The notes: generated by a model from the letters alone, not told the origin. A DNA stretch of 64,000 bases from Flavobacterium araucananum (GCF_002222055.1 NZ_MUGS01000005.1:125319-189318); one strand, 5' to 3'; shown: positions 9,930 to 19,965, counted from the stretch's first letter. Program-made: numbers and translations.

Positions 9930-10046
9930 ATGAAAGTTAGAGCATCAGTAAAAAAGAGAAGTCCCGAGTGCATCATTGTGCGTAGAAAAGGGAGATTGTA
10001 CGTAATAAACAAAAAGAATCCTAGATTTAAACAAAGACAAGGATAA
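9930..10046 (+). CDS. rpmJ: 50S ribosomal protein L36, zinc-free form
   Basis: A 38-codon frame begins [19 protein letters not shown] and ends FKQRQG, the typical L36 ends. Canonical L36 binds zinc through three cysteines and a histidine; here only one cysteine remains, so it is the C-minus form common in Bacteroidota. The gene lies 12 bases after infA and 2 bases before rpsM, its conserved place in the alpha operon. It is short but unmistakable. Confidence 0.96.
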   Translation: MKVRASVKKRSPECIIVRRKGRLYVINKKNPRFKQRQG

Positions 10047-10048
10047 TT

Positions 10049-10423
10049 ATGGCAAGAATAGCAGGGGTAGATATCCCAAAAAATAAAAGAGGTGTTATAG
10101 CACTTACCTATATCTTTGGATTAGGAAGAAGTAGAGCTATTGAGATTTTAGAAAAAGCTCAAGTTAGCCAAGACAAAAAAGTTCAAGATTGGAATGATGA
10201 CGAGATCGGAGCAATTCGTGAAGCTGTTGGAGCATTCAAAATTGAAGGAGAATTACGTTCTGAAGTTTCTTTGAACATCAAACGTTTAATGGATATTGGA
10301 TGTTACAGAGGTATCCGTCATAGATCTGGTCTTCCGTTAAGAGGACAAAGAACTAAAAACAACTCTAGAACAAGAAAAGGTAAAAGAAAAACTGTTGCTA
10401 ACAAGAAAAAAGCAACTAAATAA
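10049..10423 (+). CDS. rpsM: 30S ribosomal protein S13
   Basis: S13 bridges the small-subunit head to the 50S subunit. The 124-residue product starts [26 protein letters not shown] and has the basic C-terminal tail with [20 protein letters not shown] that contacts P-site tRNA. Length is normal. It starts 2 bases after rpmJ. Confidence 0.98.
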   Translation: MARIAGVDIPKNKRGVIALTYIFGLGRSRAIEILEKAQVSQDKKVQDWNDDEIGAIREAVGAFKIEGELRSEVSLNIKRLMDIGCYRGIRHRSGLPLRGQRTKNNSRTRKGKRKTVANKKKATK

Positions 10424-10431
10424 TAAGTAAT

Positions 10432-10815
10432 ATGGCTAAAGCAACTGCAAAAAAACGTAAAGTTATCGTTGAATCAACGGGAGAAGCTCATATTTCTGCT
10501 ACCTTCAATAACATCATCATTTCTTTGACAAACAAAAAAGGTGAAGTTATTTCTTGGTCTTCAGCTGGTAAAATGGGTTTTAGAGGTTCTAAAAAGAATA
10601 CTCCATACGCAGCCCAAATGGCAGCAGAAGATTGTAGTAAAGTAGCTCTTGAAGCTGGACTTAAAAAAGTGAAAGTTTATGTAAAAGGACCAGGAAACGG
10701 ACGTGAGTCTGCTATCCGTTCTATTCATAACGGTGGAATTGAAGTTACAGAGATTATCGATGTTACTCCAATGCCTCACAACGGATGTCGTCCTCCAAAA
10801 AGACGTAGAGTTTAA
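10432..10815 (+). CDS. rpsK: 30S ribosomal protein S11
   Basis: S11 is a platform protein near the E-site codon. The 127-residue product contains [38 protein letters not shown] and the invariant C-terminal [16 protein letters not shown] end (here [15 protein letters not shown]). Length is normal. It is followed by a 92-base gap that holds a structured leader for rpsD. Confidence 0.98.
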   Translation: MAKATAKKRKVIVESTGEAHISATFNNIIISLTNKKGEVISWSSAGKMGFRGSKKNTPYAAQMAAEDCSKVALEAGLKKVKVYVKGPGNGRESAIRSIHNGGIEVTEIIDVTPMPHNGCRPPKRRRV

Positions 10816-10835
10816 TTTATTTATTATAGTATAAC

Positions 10836-10889
10836 AAGGTAGAATATAGATTATCGAAGGATTTGACCTGAATTCATAATCTCTACCTT
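10836..10889 (+). promoter_or_regulatory. Bulged long hairpin upstream of rpsD
   Basis: AAGGTAGA (10836-10843) pairs with TCTACCTT (10882-10889), and GATTAT (10849-10854) pairs with ATAATC (10876-10881). The right arm is continuous, while the left arm has a 5-base bulge (ATATA). The 14-bp helix encloses a 21-base loop and ends 18 bases before the rpsD ATG. No U-tract follows. Inference: a leader for autogenous control by S4, which is a known translational repressor of the alpha operon in E. coli. Confidence 0.55.
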
Positions 10890-10907
10890 AAATTTAATTT
10901 TTTAGAA

Positions 10908-11513
10908 ATGGCAAGATATACTGGTCCAAAAACTAGAATTGCTCGTAAATTTGGCGAAGCAATCTTCGGAGATGACAAATCTTTCGAAAAAAGAAATTAC
11001 CCACCTGGACAACACGGGATGGCTAAAAAAAGAGGTAAAAAATCTGAGTACGCTGTTCAGTTAATGGAAAAGCAAAAAGCTAAATATTCTTACGGAATTT
11101 TAGAAAAACAATTCAGAAATTTATTCAAAAAAGCATCAGCTACTAAAGGTGTTACTGGTGAAGTTCTTTTACAATTATGTGAAGCAAGATTAGATAACGT
11201 TGTTTTTAGAATGGGTATCGCTCCTTCTAGAAGAGGTGCTAGACAATTAGTTTCTCACAGACACGTTACTGTAAATGGTGAAGTTGTAAATATCGCTTCT
11301 TACCACCTTAAACCTGGTGATAAAGTTGCAGTTCGTGAAAAATCTAAATCTTTAGAAGCTATCGAACGTTCTTTATCAAATTCAAGTCATGTTTATGAAT
11401 GGATTACTTGGAATCAAGATCTTAAAGAAGGAACTTTTGTTTCTGTACCTGCGAGACTTCAAATTCCAGAAAACATTAAAGAACAATTAATCGTAGAGTT
11501 GTACAACAAATAA
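10908..11513 (+). CDS. rpsD: 30S ribosomal protein S4
   Basis: S4 nucleates 16S 5'-domain assembly. The 201-residue product has [17 protein letters not shown] at the start, [19 protein letters not shown], and the S4 RNA-binding domain near residues 90-155 with [20 protein letters not shown]. Length is normal. It is set off from rpsK by 92 bases containing a long hairpin, so its expression may be adjusted separately from rpsM and rpsK. rpoA follows after 21 bases. Confidence 0.98.
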   Translation: MARYTGPKTRIARKFGEAIFGDDKSFEKRNYPPGQHGMAKKRGKKSEYAVQLMEKQKAKYSYGILEKQFRNLFKKASATKGVTGEVLLQLCEARLDNVVFRMGIAPSRRGARQLVSHRHVTVNGEVVNIASYHLKPGDKVAVREKSKSLEAIERSLSNSSHVYEWITWNQDLKEGTFVSVPARLQIPENIKEQLIVELYNK

Positions 11514-11534
11514 TAATTGACTTAGTCGAAATTT

Positions 11535-12527
11535 ATGGCAATATTTAATTTTCAAAAGCCCGATAAAGTTATCATGATCGATTCAACCGATTTTGAAGGT
11601 AAATTCGAATTTAGACCTTTAGAACCTGGTTATGGATTGACAGTTGGTAATGCACTTAGAAGAGTTTTGCTTTCAGCATTAGAAGGTTATGCAATTACAT
11701 CTGTTCGTATCGAAGGTGTAGATCATGAGTTTTCTACTATTTCAGGTGTTGTTGAAGATGTTACCGAAATTATCCTTAATCTAAAACAAGTACGTTTCAA
11801 ACGTCAAATTGAAGATATCGATAATGAAGCAGTTACAATTTCTGTTTCTGGTAAAGATCAATTAACAGCAGGTGATTTTCAAAAATTTATTTCAGGTTTT
11901 CAAGTTTTGAATCCAGACCTTGTTATCTGTAATTTAGATTCTAAAATCAAATTGAACTTCGATTTAACAATCGAAAAAGGTAGAGGATATGTGCCTGCTG
12001 AGGAGAACAAAAAACAGAACGCTGCAATTGGTACTATTTTTACTGACTCTATTTTTACTCCGGTAAAAAACGTAAAATACGCAATTGAAAACTTCCGTGT
12101 TGAGCAAAAAACAGATTACGAGAAATTAGTTTTTGAAATCAAAACTGATGGATCTATTAATCCAAAAGATGCTCTTACTGAAGCTGCTAAAGTTTTAATT
12201 CACCACTTCATGTTATTTTCTGACGAAAGAATTACACTCGAGGCTGACGAAATTGCACAAACAGAATCGTATGATGAAGAGTCATTGCATATGAGACAAT
12301 TGCTTAAAACTAAGCTTGTTGATATGGATTTATCTGTGAGAGCATTAAATTGCTTGAAAGCGGCTGAAGTTGATACACTTGGTGATTTAGTATCGTTCAA
12401 TAAAAATGACCTAATGAAATTCCGTAATTTTGGTAAAAAATCTTTAACAGAGCTAGATGAACTTGTAGCGGTTAAAAATTTAACTTTCGGAATGGACTTA
12501 GCTAAATACAAATTAGATAAAGAATAA
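11535..12527 (+). CDS. rpoA: RNA polymerase alpha subunit
   Basis: Alpha dimerises to start polymerase assembly. The 330-residue product has the N-terminal dimerisation domain ([20 protein letters not shown] at residues 28-47, a hallmark), the insert domain, a flexible linker near 235-250 and the helix-hairpin-helix C-terminal domain ([19 protein letters not shown] and [13 protein letters not shown]) that binds UP elements and activators. It lies between rpsD and rplQ as in most bacteria. Confidence 0.98.
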   Translation: MAIFNFQKPDKVIMIDSTDFEGKFEFRPLEPGYGLTVGNALRRVLLSALEGYAITSVRIEGVDHEFSTISGVVEDVTEIILNLKQVRFKRQIEDIDNEAVTISVSGKDQLTAGDFQKFISGFQVLNPDLVICNLDSKIKLNFDLTIEKGRGYVPAEENKKQNAAIGTIFTDSIFTPVKNVKYAIENFRVEQKTDYEKLVFEIKTDGSINPKDALTEAAKVLIHHFMLFSDERITLEADEIAQTESYDEESLHMRQLLKTKLVDMDLSVRALNCLKAAEVDTLGDLVSFNKNDLMKFRNFGKKSLTELDELVAVKNLTFGMDLAKYKLDKE

Positions 12528-12530
12528 TTC

Positions 12531-12548
12531 AATCCGCCACGGCGGATT
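12531..12548 (+). other. GC-rich palindrome between rpoA and rplQ
   Basis: AATCCGCC (12531-12538) and GGCGGATT (12541-12548) form an 8-bp inverted repeat with a 2-base centre, so the actual folded stem is a little shorter. It lies in the 36-base rpoA-rplQ gap with no U-tract. The core CCGCC-n2-GGCGG is nearly the same as that of the eno terminator at 15846. It may modulate read-through or mRNA decay. Confidence 0.5.
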
Positions 12549-12563
12549 AAATTTAAAATAGCA

Positions 12564-13058
12564 ATGAGACACGGAAAAAAATTCAATCACTTAAGCAGAC
12601 AGACTGGACATAGAAAAGCTATGTTGGCTAATATGGCTTGTTCTCTTATTGAGCACAAACGTATTAACACTACTGTTGCTAAAGCTAAAGCGCTTAAACA
12701 ATTCGTTGAGCCTTTAATCACAAAATCAAAAGAAGATACGACTCACAATCGTCGTATTGTTTTTGCTTACTTACGTAGCAAATATGCGGTAACTGATTTA
12801 TTCAGAGACGTAGCTGCTAAAGTTGGAGACCGTCCAGGTGGATACACTCGTATCATTAAAGTTGGAAATCGTTTGGGAGATAATGCTGATATGGCAATGA
12901 TCGAACTTGTAGATTTCAATGAACTTTACAATGGAGGTAAAAAAGAAGTTAAAAAAGCTAAAAGCCGTCGTGGTGGTAAAGCAAAGAAAGAAGCTGAAGG
13001 GACTACTCCAGAAGCTCCAGCTGCTGAATCAGAATCGACTACTGAAGCTTCTGAATAA
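12564..13058 (+). CDS. rplQ: 50S ribosomal protein L17 with C-terminal extension
   Basis: L17 lies near the tunnel exit. The first 118 residues form the standard domain ([40 protein letters not shown]). Beyond it is an extension of about 45 residues, first Lys/Arg-rich and then rich in Ala, Glu, Ser and Thr, which looks disordered. Such tails are common in Bacteroidota L17. A strong terminator 31 bases downstream closes the ribosomal superoperon. Confidence 0.97.
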   Translation: MRHGKKFNHLSRQTGHRKAMLANMACSLIEHKRINTTVAKAKALKQFVEPLITKSKEDTTHNRRIVFAYLRSKYAVTDLFRDVAAKVGDRPGGYTRIIKVGNRLGDNADMAMIELVDFNELYNGGKKEVKKAKSRRGGKAKKEAEGTTPEAPAAESESTTEASE

Positions 13059-13088
13059 TTATGAAAGTAATGATTCTATAGAAATCAA

Positions 13089-13122
13089 GGATAAGCTAAT
13101 TTTTAGTTTATCCTTTTTTTTT
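13089..13122 (+). terminator. Rho-independent terminator after rplQ
   Basis: GGATAAGCTAA (13089-13099) pairs with TTAGTTTATCC (13103-13113) with a single G-U wobble, and nine T residues follow directly. It marks the end of the S10-spc-alpha transcription unit. Confidence 0.85.
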
Positions 13123-13201
13123 GGTTTTTTTTAAAGGGTTTAAAATTTAACTTTTTTTGATAATAAGGTTTTATTTTTATGAATGAAATTTTTAAAAAAT
13201 C

Positions 13202-13232
13202 TTGGAAGCACTCTTTTAAAGAAGTAAATTTG
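13202..13232 (+). promoter_or_regulatory. carA promoter (TTG-N20-TAAATTTG)
   Basis: TTG at 13202-13204 and TAAATTTG at 13225-13232 are spaced by 20 bases, an exact match to the Bacteroidota TAnnTTTG consensus. The predicted start near 13239 leaves a leader of about 70 bases before carA. The gene-free stretch 13059-13307 otherwise holds only the rplQ terminator. Confidence 0.7.
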
Positions 13233-13307
13233 CAAAATATCTAATTACAAATGAAATTAGCAAAGCGGGTTTCATGAAACAATTAAAAAAACAATACAAA
13301 TTAAATA

Positions 13308-14426
13308 ATGAAATACACTACACGACAAAGCGCCATTTTATTACTAAGTGATGGAACTATTTTTCACGGAAAATCTATCGGAATTAGCGGTAAGACTTTT
13401 GGAGAAGTTTGTTTTAATACTGGAATGACTGGATATCAGGAGATTTTTACAGATCCTTCGTATTTTGGTCAAATTATGGTTGCAACTAATCCTCATATTG
13501 GAAATTATGGTGTCAATGATTTAGAAGTTGAATCTGACAGTATCAAAATTGCAGGTTTAGTTTGTAAAAACTTTAGTTTTAATTATTCGAGAGAAGATTC
13601 TTCAGGAAGTTTAGAAGATTATTTTATTAAACAAAATCTAATCTGTATTTCTGATGTTGATACCAGAGCATTGGTAAGCTATATTCGTGATAATGGTGCG
13701 ATGAATGCTGTTATTTGTACGGATGGAACTTCAGTTGAAGATTTGAAAAAAGAATTGGCCAATGTGCCAAACATGGAAGGTTTAGAGTTGGCTTCAAAAG
13801 TATCAACTACTGAGCCTTATTTTTTTGGTGATGAAAATGCTACATACAAAATCTCTGCTTTAGATTTAGGAATAAAAAAGAATATCTTAAGAAATCTTGC
13901 TAAGAGAGATTGTTATATTAAAGTTTACCCATATAACTCTACTTATAAAGATTTAGCCGAATTTAATCCAGATGGATATTTCTTATCAAATGGTCCTGGG
14001 GATCCAGATCCGCTTTTTGGAGCAATTGAAGTAGCAAAGGAAATTTTGGCGAATGATAATCCTTTATTTGGAATTTGCTTAGGGCATCAGGTTATTGCTC
14101 TTGCAAATGGTGTTCAAACCTATAAAATGTTTAATGGTCACAGAGGTATAAATCACCCGGTTAAAAATCTTATTACCGGTAAAGGAGAGATTACTTCTCA
14201 AAATCATGGTTTTGCTGTTAACAAAGAAGCATTGGATAATCATCCGGATTTAGAAATTACACATTTGCATTTAAATGATGGAACTGTCGCGGGAATGAGA
14301 ATGAAAAGTAAAAACTGCTTTTCAGTTCAATATCATCCGGAAGCTAGTCCCGGACCACACGATTCTTCTTATTTATTCGATCAGTTTGTTGAGAATATAA
14401 AACAAGCTTCTGCTAAAACGATATAG
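13308..14426 (+). CDS. carA: Carbamoyl-phosphate synthase small subunit
   Basis: CarA hydrolyses glutamine and passes ammonia to CarB to make carbamoyl phosphate for pyrimidines and arginine. The 372-residue product has the CPSase small-chain N-domain (FTDPSYFGQIMVATNPHIGNYG near residues 47-69) and a class I glutamine amidotransferase domain with nucleophile Cys in GICLGHQ near residue 257 and the His/Glu pair in HPEASPGP near 343. Length is normal. carB is not adjacent, so the subunits are encoded separately or further away. It has its own promoter. Confidence 0.97.
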   Translation: MKYTTRQSAILLLSDGTIFHGKSIGISGKTFGEVCFNTGMTGYQEIFTDPSYFGQIMVATNPHIGNYGVNDLEVESDSIKIAGLVCKNFSFNYSREDSSGSLEDYFIKQNLICISDVDTRALVSYIRDNGAMNAVICTDGTSVEDLKKELANVPNMEGLELASKVSTTEPYFFGDENATYKISALDLGIKKNILRNLAKRDCYIKVYPYNSTYKDLAEFNPDGYFLSNGPGDPDPLFGAIEVAKEILANDNPLFGICLGHQVIALANGVQTYKMFNGHRGINHPVKNLITGKGEITSQNHGFAVNKEALDNHPDLEITHLHLNDGTVAGMRMKSKNCFSVQYHPEASPGPHDSSYLFDQFVENIKQASAKTI

Positions 14427-14516
14427 TTAATAAAATAAAGGTGTTTAATTGTTAAATGTGGTATTTAATATTAAATATTTTTATAATTTCGAAAAATATT
14501 TATAATTTATTAATAA

Positions 14517-15821
<1,305 letters not shown>

Positions 15822-15845
15822 TTGTAAGAGTTATATATTAAATTT

Positions 15846-15877
15846 AAACCATCCGCCGCGGCGGATGGTTTTTTTTT
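15846..15877 (+). terminator. Terminator after eno
   Basis: The segment 15846-15871 is a perfect 26-base palindrome (AAACCATCCGCCG and its complement) and runs into nine T residues. The GC-rich core in an AT-rich setting makes it a strong intrinsic terminator. Because the palindrome begins with an A-run, it could also act on the other strand. Confidence 0.85.
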
Positions 15878-15931
15878 GGAGTTTTAACAAATTCATAGCA
15901 GGATTCTTTTTTTAATTAGTCTTAAATTCCT

Positions 15932-15939
15932 TAGATTTG
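15932..15939 (+). promoter_or_regulatory. Candidate gltA -7 element
   Basis: TAGATTTG fits TAnnTTTG and lies 38 bases before the gltA ATG. There is no TTG at the expected upstream spacing (TTT instead), so the promoter is only half supported. Confidence 0.4.
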
Positions 15940-15976
15940 ATAAATTATTATTTTAAAGATTTATTTCCGATATATT

Positions 15977-17254
15977 ATGTCAAAAATAGCTACATTAGAA
16001 GTAGATGGTCAAAAAATTGAACTTCCGGTAATCACGGGGAGCGAAAATGAATCAGCTATCGATATTAACAAATTACGTGATTTAACGGGTATTATTACCC
16101 TAGACCCAGGATATAAGAATTCTGGATCTTGTACGAGTGAAATCACATTCTTAGATGGAGAATTAGGAATTTTGCGTTACAGAGGATATTCAATCGAAGA
16201 TCTTGCTGAAAAAGCTAGTTTCTTAGAAGTGTCTTATCTTTTGATTTTTGGAGAATTACCAACAGCTCAAGAGTTGGAACAATTTGAAAATGGTATTAAA
16301 AAACATACTTTGGTAAACGAAGAGATGAAAAATATCATTGACGGATTCCCAAAAACAGCCCATCCAATGGGAGTTCTGTCTGCTTTGACAAGTGCTTTGA
16401 CAGCTTTTAATCCAAAAGCAGTTAATGTAGATAACGAAAAAGAGATGTATGAAGCCATTTGTAAAACAATGGGTAAGTTTCTTGTAATTGCAACCTGGAC
16501 TTATAGAAAAACTATGGGTTATCCATTGAATTATTATGATAACACAACGGGTTATGTAGATAATTTTATGCAGTTAATGTTTAAATTGCCTACAGGACCT
16601 TATTCAGCAAATCCTGTGGTTGTTGCAGCATTAGATAAATTATTTATTCTTCATGCAGATCACGAACAAAACTGTTCTACATCGACAGTAAGAATGGTAG
16701 GTTCATCTCATGCAGGTTTATTTGCTTCGATTTCTGCTGGAGTTTCTGCACTTTGGGGACCTCTTCATGGTGGTGCAAATCAAGCTGTGCTTGAAATGTT
16801 GGAAGAAATTAACAAGGATGGAGGAGACACGGATAAATTCTTAGCCAAAGCAAAAGATAAAAACGATCCTTTCCGTTTAATGGGATTTGGCCACAGAGTT
16901 TATAAAAACTTTGATCCAAGAGCAAAAATTATTAAAAAAGCTGCTAAAGAAGTATTAGATACTTTAGGTGTTGAAGATCCTATTTTAGAAATTGCTAAAA
17001 AATTAGAATCAGCTGCTTTAGAAGATGAGTATTTCAAATCAAGAAACTTGTATCCAAACGTAGATTTCTATTCTGGAATAATATACAGAGCATTGGGGAT
17101 TCCTACTGATATGTTTACAGTAATGTTTGCTATTGGAAGATTACCAGGCTGGATTGCGCAATGGAAAGAAATGCGTGAAAATAAAGAACCAATTGGTCGA
17201 CCAAGACAAATTTACACAGGGCATCCGCTGAGAGACTTTAAGTCGAACAAATAA
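15977..17254 (+). CDS. gltA: Citrate synthase
   Basis: Citrate synthase condenses oxaloacetate and acetyl-CoA at the entry to the TCA cycle. The 425-residue product is the hexameric type II form: short N-terminal beta domain (residues 1-45), then the catalytic fold with His in GPLHGGANQAV near residue 264, His in GFGHRVYKNFDPRA near 305 and Asp in YPNVDFYSG near 362, all at the positions seen in E. coli. It is a single-gene unit between the eno terminator and its own terminator. Confidence 0.98.
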   Translation: MSKIATLEVDGQKIELPVITGSENESAIDINKLRDLTGIITLDPGYKNSGSCTSEITFLDGELGILRYRGYSIEDLAEKASFLEVSYLLIFGELPTAQELEQFENGIKKHTLVNEEMKNIIDGFPKTAHPMGVLSALTSALTAFNPKAVNVDNEKEMYEAICKTMGKFLVIATWTYRKTMGYPLNYYDNTTGYVDNFMQLMFKLPTGPYSANPVVVAALDKLFILHADHEQNCSTSTVRMVGSSHAGLFASISAGVSALWGPLHGGANQAVLEMLEEINKDGGDTDKFLAKAKDKNDPFRLMGFGHRVYKNFDPRAKIIKKAAKEVLDTLGVEDPILEIAKKLESAALEDEYFKSRNLYPNVDFYSGIIYRALGIPTDMFTVMFAIGRLPGWIAQWKEMRENKEPIGRPRQIYTGHPLRDFKSNK

Positions 17255-17263
17255 AAATATTTT

Positions 17264-17293
17264 AAAGCTTCACTTAACTGTGAAGCTTTTTTT
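17264..17293 (+). terminator. Terminator after gltA
   Basis: AAAGCTTCAC (17264-17273) pairs perfectly with GTGAAGCTTT (17280-17289) around a 6-base loop, and a run of seven T residues ends at 17293. Confidence 0.85.
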
Positions 17294-17300
17294 ATCTTTG
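17293..17300 (+). promoter_or_regulatory. Candidate -7 element of the DDAH-like gene
   Basis: TATCTTTG fits TAnnTTTG and sits 19 bases before the ATG at 17320, directly abutting the gltA terminator. The expected -33 position falls within the terminator stem and lacks TTG, so support is partial. Transcription would begin about 10-13 bases before the start codon. Confidence 0.4.
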
Positions 17301-17319
17301 GGCAAAATATAATAAAGTT

Positions 17320-18234
17320 ATGTTGCAATTAAATATAAAGAACGAAACGTCAAGACTGCGCGCTGTAGTTTTAGGTTCTGCTGTTCATAATGGGCCAACT
17401 CCATCTTTAGACGAGGCTTATGATCCTAAATCATTGGAACATATTAAAGCAGGTACTTATCCTGTTGAAGAAGATATGATTGCTGAAATGGACGCTTTTA
17501 ATTCTGTTTTTCAAAAATATGATGTAAAAGTTTATCGTCCCGAAATGATTGAAAATTACAATCAGATTTTTGCGAGAGATATTGGTTTTGTTATAGATGA
17601 TACTTTTGTAAAATCTAATATTCTACCGGATAGAGAGCGTGAGTTAGATGCAATTCAATATATCATCGATCAAATAAACCCTTTAAAAGTAGTTCGTCCA
17701 CCAGAGGAAGTTCATATAGAAGGTGGAGATGTTATGCTTTGGAACGATCATATCTTTATTGGAACTTATAAAGGAAGTGATTATAAAGATTACATTACGG
17801 CAAGAACAAATATGCACGGTGTTAATTTTATTAAAGAATTGTTTCCAAATAAAATTGTTAAAGAGTTCGATTTAGTTAAATCTAAATTAGAAGCTCGCGA
17901 CAATGCTTTGCACTTAGATTGTTGTTTTCAACCTGTTGGAAAAGATAAAGGAATTATTTATAAAAGAGGTTTCCGTGAAGAAGCGGATTATTTGTATTTA
18001 GTTAATCTTTTCGGGAAAGAAAATTTATTTCATATCGAAAGAAATGAAATGTATAATATGTTTTCAAACGTATTTTCTATCGATGAAAATGTAGTAGTTT
18101 CGGAGAAAAACTTTACCAGATTAAATAATTGGTTGCGTGCACGTGGTTTTACTGTTGAAGAAATTCCTTATGCTGAAATTGCCAAACAAGAAGGTTTATT
18201 AAGATGTTCAACTTTACCATTAATTAGAGACTAA
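17320..18234 (+). CDS. Dimethylarginine dimethylaminohydrolase / amidinotransferase family hydrolase
   Basis: This is a member of the guanidino-group-modifying superfamily, whose cysteine enzymes act on arginine, methylarginines or related compounds. The 304-residue product shows the FARDIGFVIDD motif near residues 88-98, EGGDVML near 133-139, the active-site His in ALHLDCCF near 198 and the nucleophile Cys in LLRCSTLPL near 297. The C-terminal RCSTLPL resembles amidinotransferases and DDAHs more than arginine deiminase. Exact substrate cannot be read. It is followed by a related hydrolase gene, so the pair may act in the same arginine/citrulline route. Confidence 0.8.
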   Translation: MLQLNIKNETSRLRAVVLGSAVHNGPTPSLDEAYDPKSLEHIKAGTYPVEEDMIAEMDAFNSVFQKYDVKVYRPEMIENYNQIFARDIGFVIDDTFVKSNILPDRERELDAIQYIIDQINPLKVVRPPEEVHIEGGDVMLWNDHIFIGTYKGSDYKDYITARTNMHGVNFIKELFPNKIVKEFDLVKSKLEARDNALHLDCCFQPVGKDKGIIYKRGFREEADYLYLVNLFGKENLFHIERNEMYNMFSNVFSIDENVVVSEKNFTRLNNWLRARGFTVEEIPYAEIAKQEGLLRCSTLPLIRD

Positions 18235-18248
18235 ATAATTGTTTGAGG

Positions 18249-18306
18249 TTTCAAGTTTCAAGTTTCAGATTTCACGTTGCTGTAACCTGAAACTTGAAAC
18301 TTGAAA
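18249..18306. repeat. 20-bp perfect inverted repeat, 18-base spacer
   Basis: The 20-base arm at 18249-18268 (built of the heptamer TTTCAAG repeated) is the exact reverse complement of 18287-18306. The arms are themselves tandem repeats. No T-run follows, and the right arm ends 17 bases before ctlX. AAGTTTCAAG-type repeats are known as dispersed intergenic elements in flavobacteria (recalled, not searched). It could form a long hairpin in the mRNA linking the two hydrolase genes. Confidence 0.8.
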
Positions 18307-18323
18307 TAAAAAAAACATACAAA

Positions 18324-19259
18324 ATGAAACAAACAACCAATGCAATTGTAATGATTCGACCAGTTGCTTTTAGAATGAATGAGCAAACTGCTGTAAATAA
18401 TTATTACCAAAAAGTATTAGACGGGCTTTTACCAAGTACAGTAAATGCGAAAGCACAGCAAGAATTTGATGTTTTTGTAGAAAAATTGAGAACAGTTGGA
18501 GTAGATGTTACAGTTATAGATGATAATTTAGAAACAGATACGCCTGATAGTATTTTTCCAAACAATTGGGTTTCGTTTCATGAAAATGGTGACGTAGCTC
18601 TTTATCCAATGTTTGCAGAAAATCGTCGTCAGGAACGTCGCGAAGATATTTTAGATACTCTCGAAGATAAAGGTTTTGAGATTAATAATATAATGGATTA
18701 CACGTCAGCAGAAGAAGATGGTTTCTTTCTGGAAGGAACTGGGAGTTTGTTATTAGACAGAGCAAATGCGAAAGCATATTGTGCATTGTCTCCTCGTGCT
18801 GATGAAGAATTATTTATTGAATTCTGTGAAGACTTTGATTATGCTCCTGTTATTTTCGAAGCTTTTCAAACTGTAGACGGAGAACGTAAATTAATTTATC
18901 ATACAAATGTAATGATGTGCTTAGGAGAAACTTTTGCGGTTATTTGTGCAGATAGTATAGATGATAAAAAAGAGCGCAAAATGGTACTTGAAAACCTAAA
19001 AGCAGATAAAAAAGAAATTATTCTGATTACAGAAGCTCAAGTAAATAATTTTGCAGGAAATATGCTGGAAGTTCGAGGGACAAATGATAAGAAGTATATC
19101 GTTATGAGTGCATCTGCACATCAAAGTTTAACACCAAAACAAATTACTCAATTAGAAAATCACGCCCAAATTTTGAGTTCAAGTTTAGATACTATTGAAG
19201 CTTGCGGAGGTGGAAGTGCCAGATGTATGATGGCTGAAGTGTTTTTGCCTAGAAACTAA
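18324..19259 (+). CDS. ctlX: CtlX-like citrulline/arginine-related hydrolase
   Basis: The product (311 residues) belongs to the same guanidino-modifying fold as the preceding gene. It has PDSIFPNNWVSFH near residues 73-85, a GTGSLLLDRAN stretch replacing EGGD, His in IYHTNVMM and a C-terminal CGGGSARCMMAEVFLP with the probable nucleophile Cys near 301. This matches the family named CtlX for citrulline use in Francisella. A frame continues upstream to 18294 inside the inverted repeat; the ATG at 18324 gives MKQTTNAIVMIRPVAF, the usual start. A bidirectional-looking terminator follows. Confidence 0.8.
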   Translation: MKQTTNAIVMIRPVAFRMNEQTAVNNYYQKVLDGLLPSTVNAKAQQEFDVFVEKLRTVGVDVTVIDDNLETDTPDSIFPNNWVSFHENGDVALYPMFAENRRQERREDILDTLEDKGFEINNIMDYTSAEEDGFFLEGTGSLLLDRANAKAYCALSPRADEELFIEFCEDFDYAPVIFEAFQTVDGERKLIYHTNVMMCLGETFAVICADSIDDKKERKMVLENLKADKKEIILITEAQVNNFAGNMLEVRGTNDKKYIVMSASAHQSLTPKQITQLENHAQILSSSLDTIEACGGGSARCMMAEVFLPRN

Positions 19260-19279
19260 ATTTATTGCAAGTATAAACT

Positions 19280-19318
19280 AAAAGGGATAAAACGTATGTT
19301 TTATCCCTTTTGTTTGTT
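19280..19318. terminator. Terminator between convergent ctlX and marC
   Basis: AAAAGGGATAAAAC (19280-19293) and GTTTTATCCCTTTT (19298-19311) form a perfect 14-bp stem with a GTAT loop. T-rich sequence follows on the plus strand; on the minus strand the stem itself ends in TTTT. It probably serves both the ctlX and the marC transcript. Confidence 0.75.
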
Positions 19319-19335
19319 ATAAAGTAAGATGAAAT

Positions 19336-19965
19336 CTACATCAAATTTCCTTTTACTATATTAATGATCGAACTTACAATATATTGAATTCCGATCGAGA
19401 TAACGATAAAGCCAACAATTCTGGATATTGCTACAATTCCTGAGGCGCCAAGAATTCTTGCTAAATAATGTGCGCTTTTCAAGATGGCAAAAATTGCAAC
19501 TGCAATAGCTAAAATTGCTAAAGTAGAAAAAATCACTTCTTCCATTCCGTGATGTTCCTGATGAAAAGCAATAAGTAAAGAAATTGATCCGGGACCAGCT
19601 AACATAGGGATTGCTAATGGAGTTAATGCAATATCATTACGTTGTTGTGCGTCGGTTTCAATTTTTTTGTTGATTCCCCGTTTCTTATTGATTTTTCCTG
19701 AAAGTAATGAAAATCCTGAATTTACAATTACAATTCCTCCGGCAATTCTAAGAGCGTCAATACTAATTCCGAAAAAACTCAGGACATATTGACCAATAAA
19801 AAAGGAAACGATCAAAATGATAAAAACGTTTATAGCAGTCCAAAGCGAAATTCGGGAACGCTCCTCCTGCGAATCGTGTTGAGTAAGTCCAACAAAAATA
19901 GGAACTGTACCAATTGGATTTAATACTGAAAAAAGAGCGGCAAATAAATAAATGAATAAATCCAT
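19336..19965 (-). CDS. MarC-family integral membrane protein
   Basis: The 209-residue product has six predicted hydrophobic segments and the family motif FSVLNPIGTVPIFVGLT near residues 12-28, with a second NxG-type repeat ITPLAIPMLAGPGS (here LTPLAIPMLAGPGS) near 113-126. The family (UPF0056/MarC) sits in the inner membrane and has no firmly established function; the old link to multiple antibiotic resistance is not supported. It is the only gene on the minus strand in the window and is convergent with ctlX. No consensus promoter was recognised upstream of 19965. Confidence 0.88.
   Translation of the reverse strand: MDLFIYLFAALFSVLNPIGTVPIFVGLTQHDSQEERSRISLWTAINVFIILIVSFFIGQYVLSFFGISIDALRIAGGIVIVNSGFSLLSGKINKKRGINKKIETDAQQRNDIALTPLAIPMLAGPGSISLLIAFHQEHHGMEEVIFSTLAILAIAVAIFAILKSAHYLARILGASGIVAISRIVGFIVISIGIQYIVSSIINIVKGNLM

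Noticed and set aside
12919..13134. Plus-strand frame across the rplQ tail and terminator
   Set aside because: It is a shifted reading of the Lys/Ala-rich L17 extension and runs through the terminator stem; no independent support.
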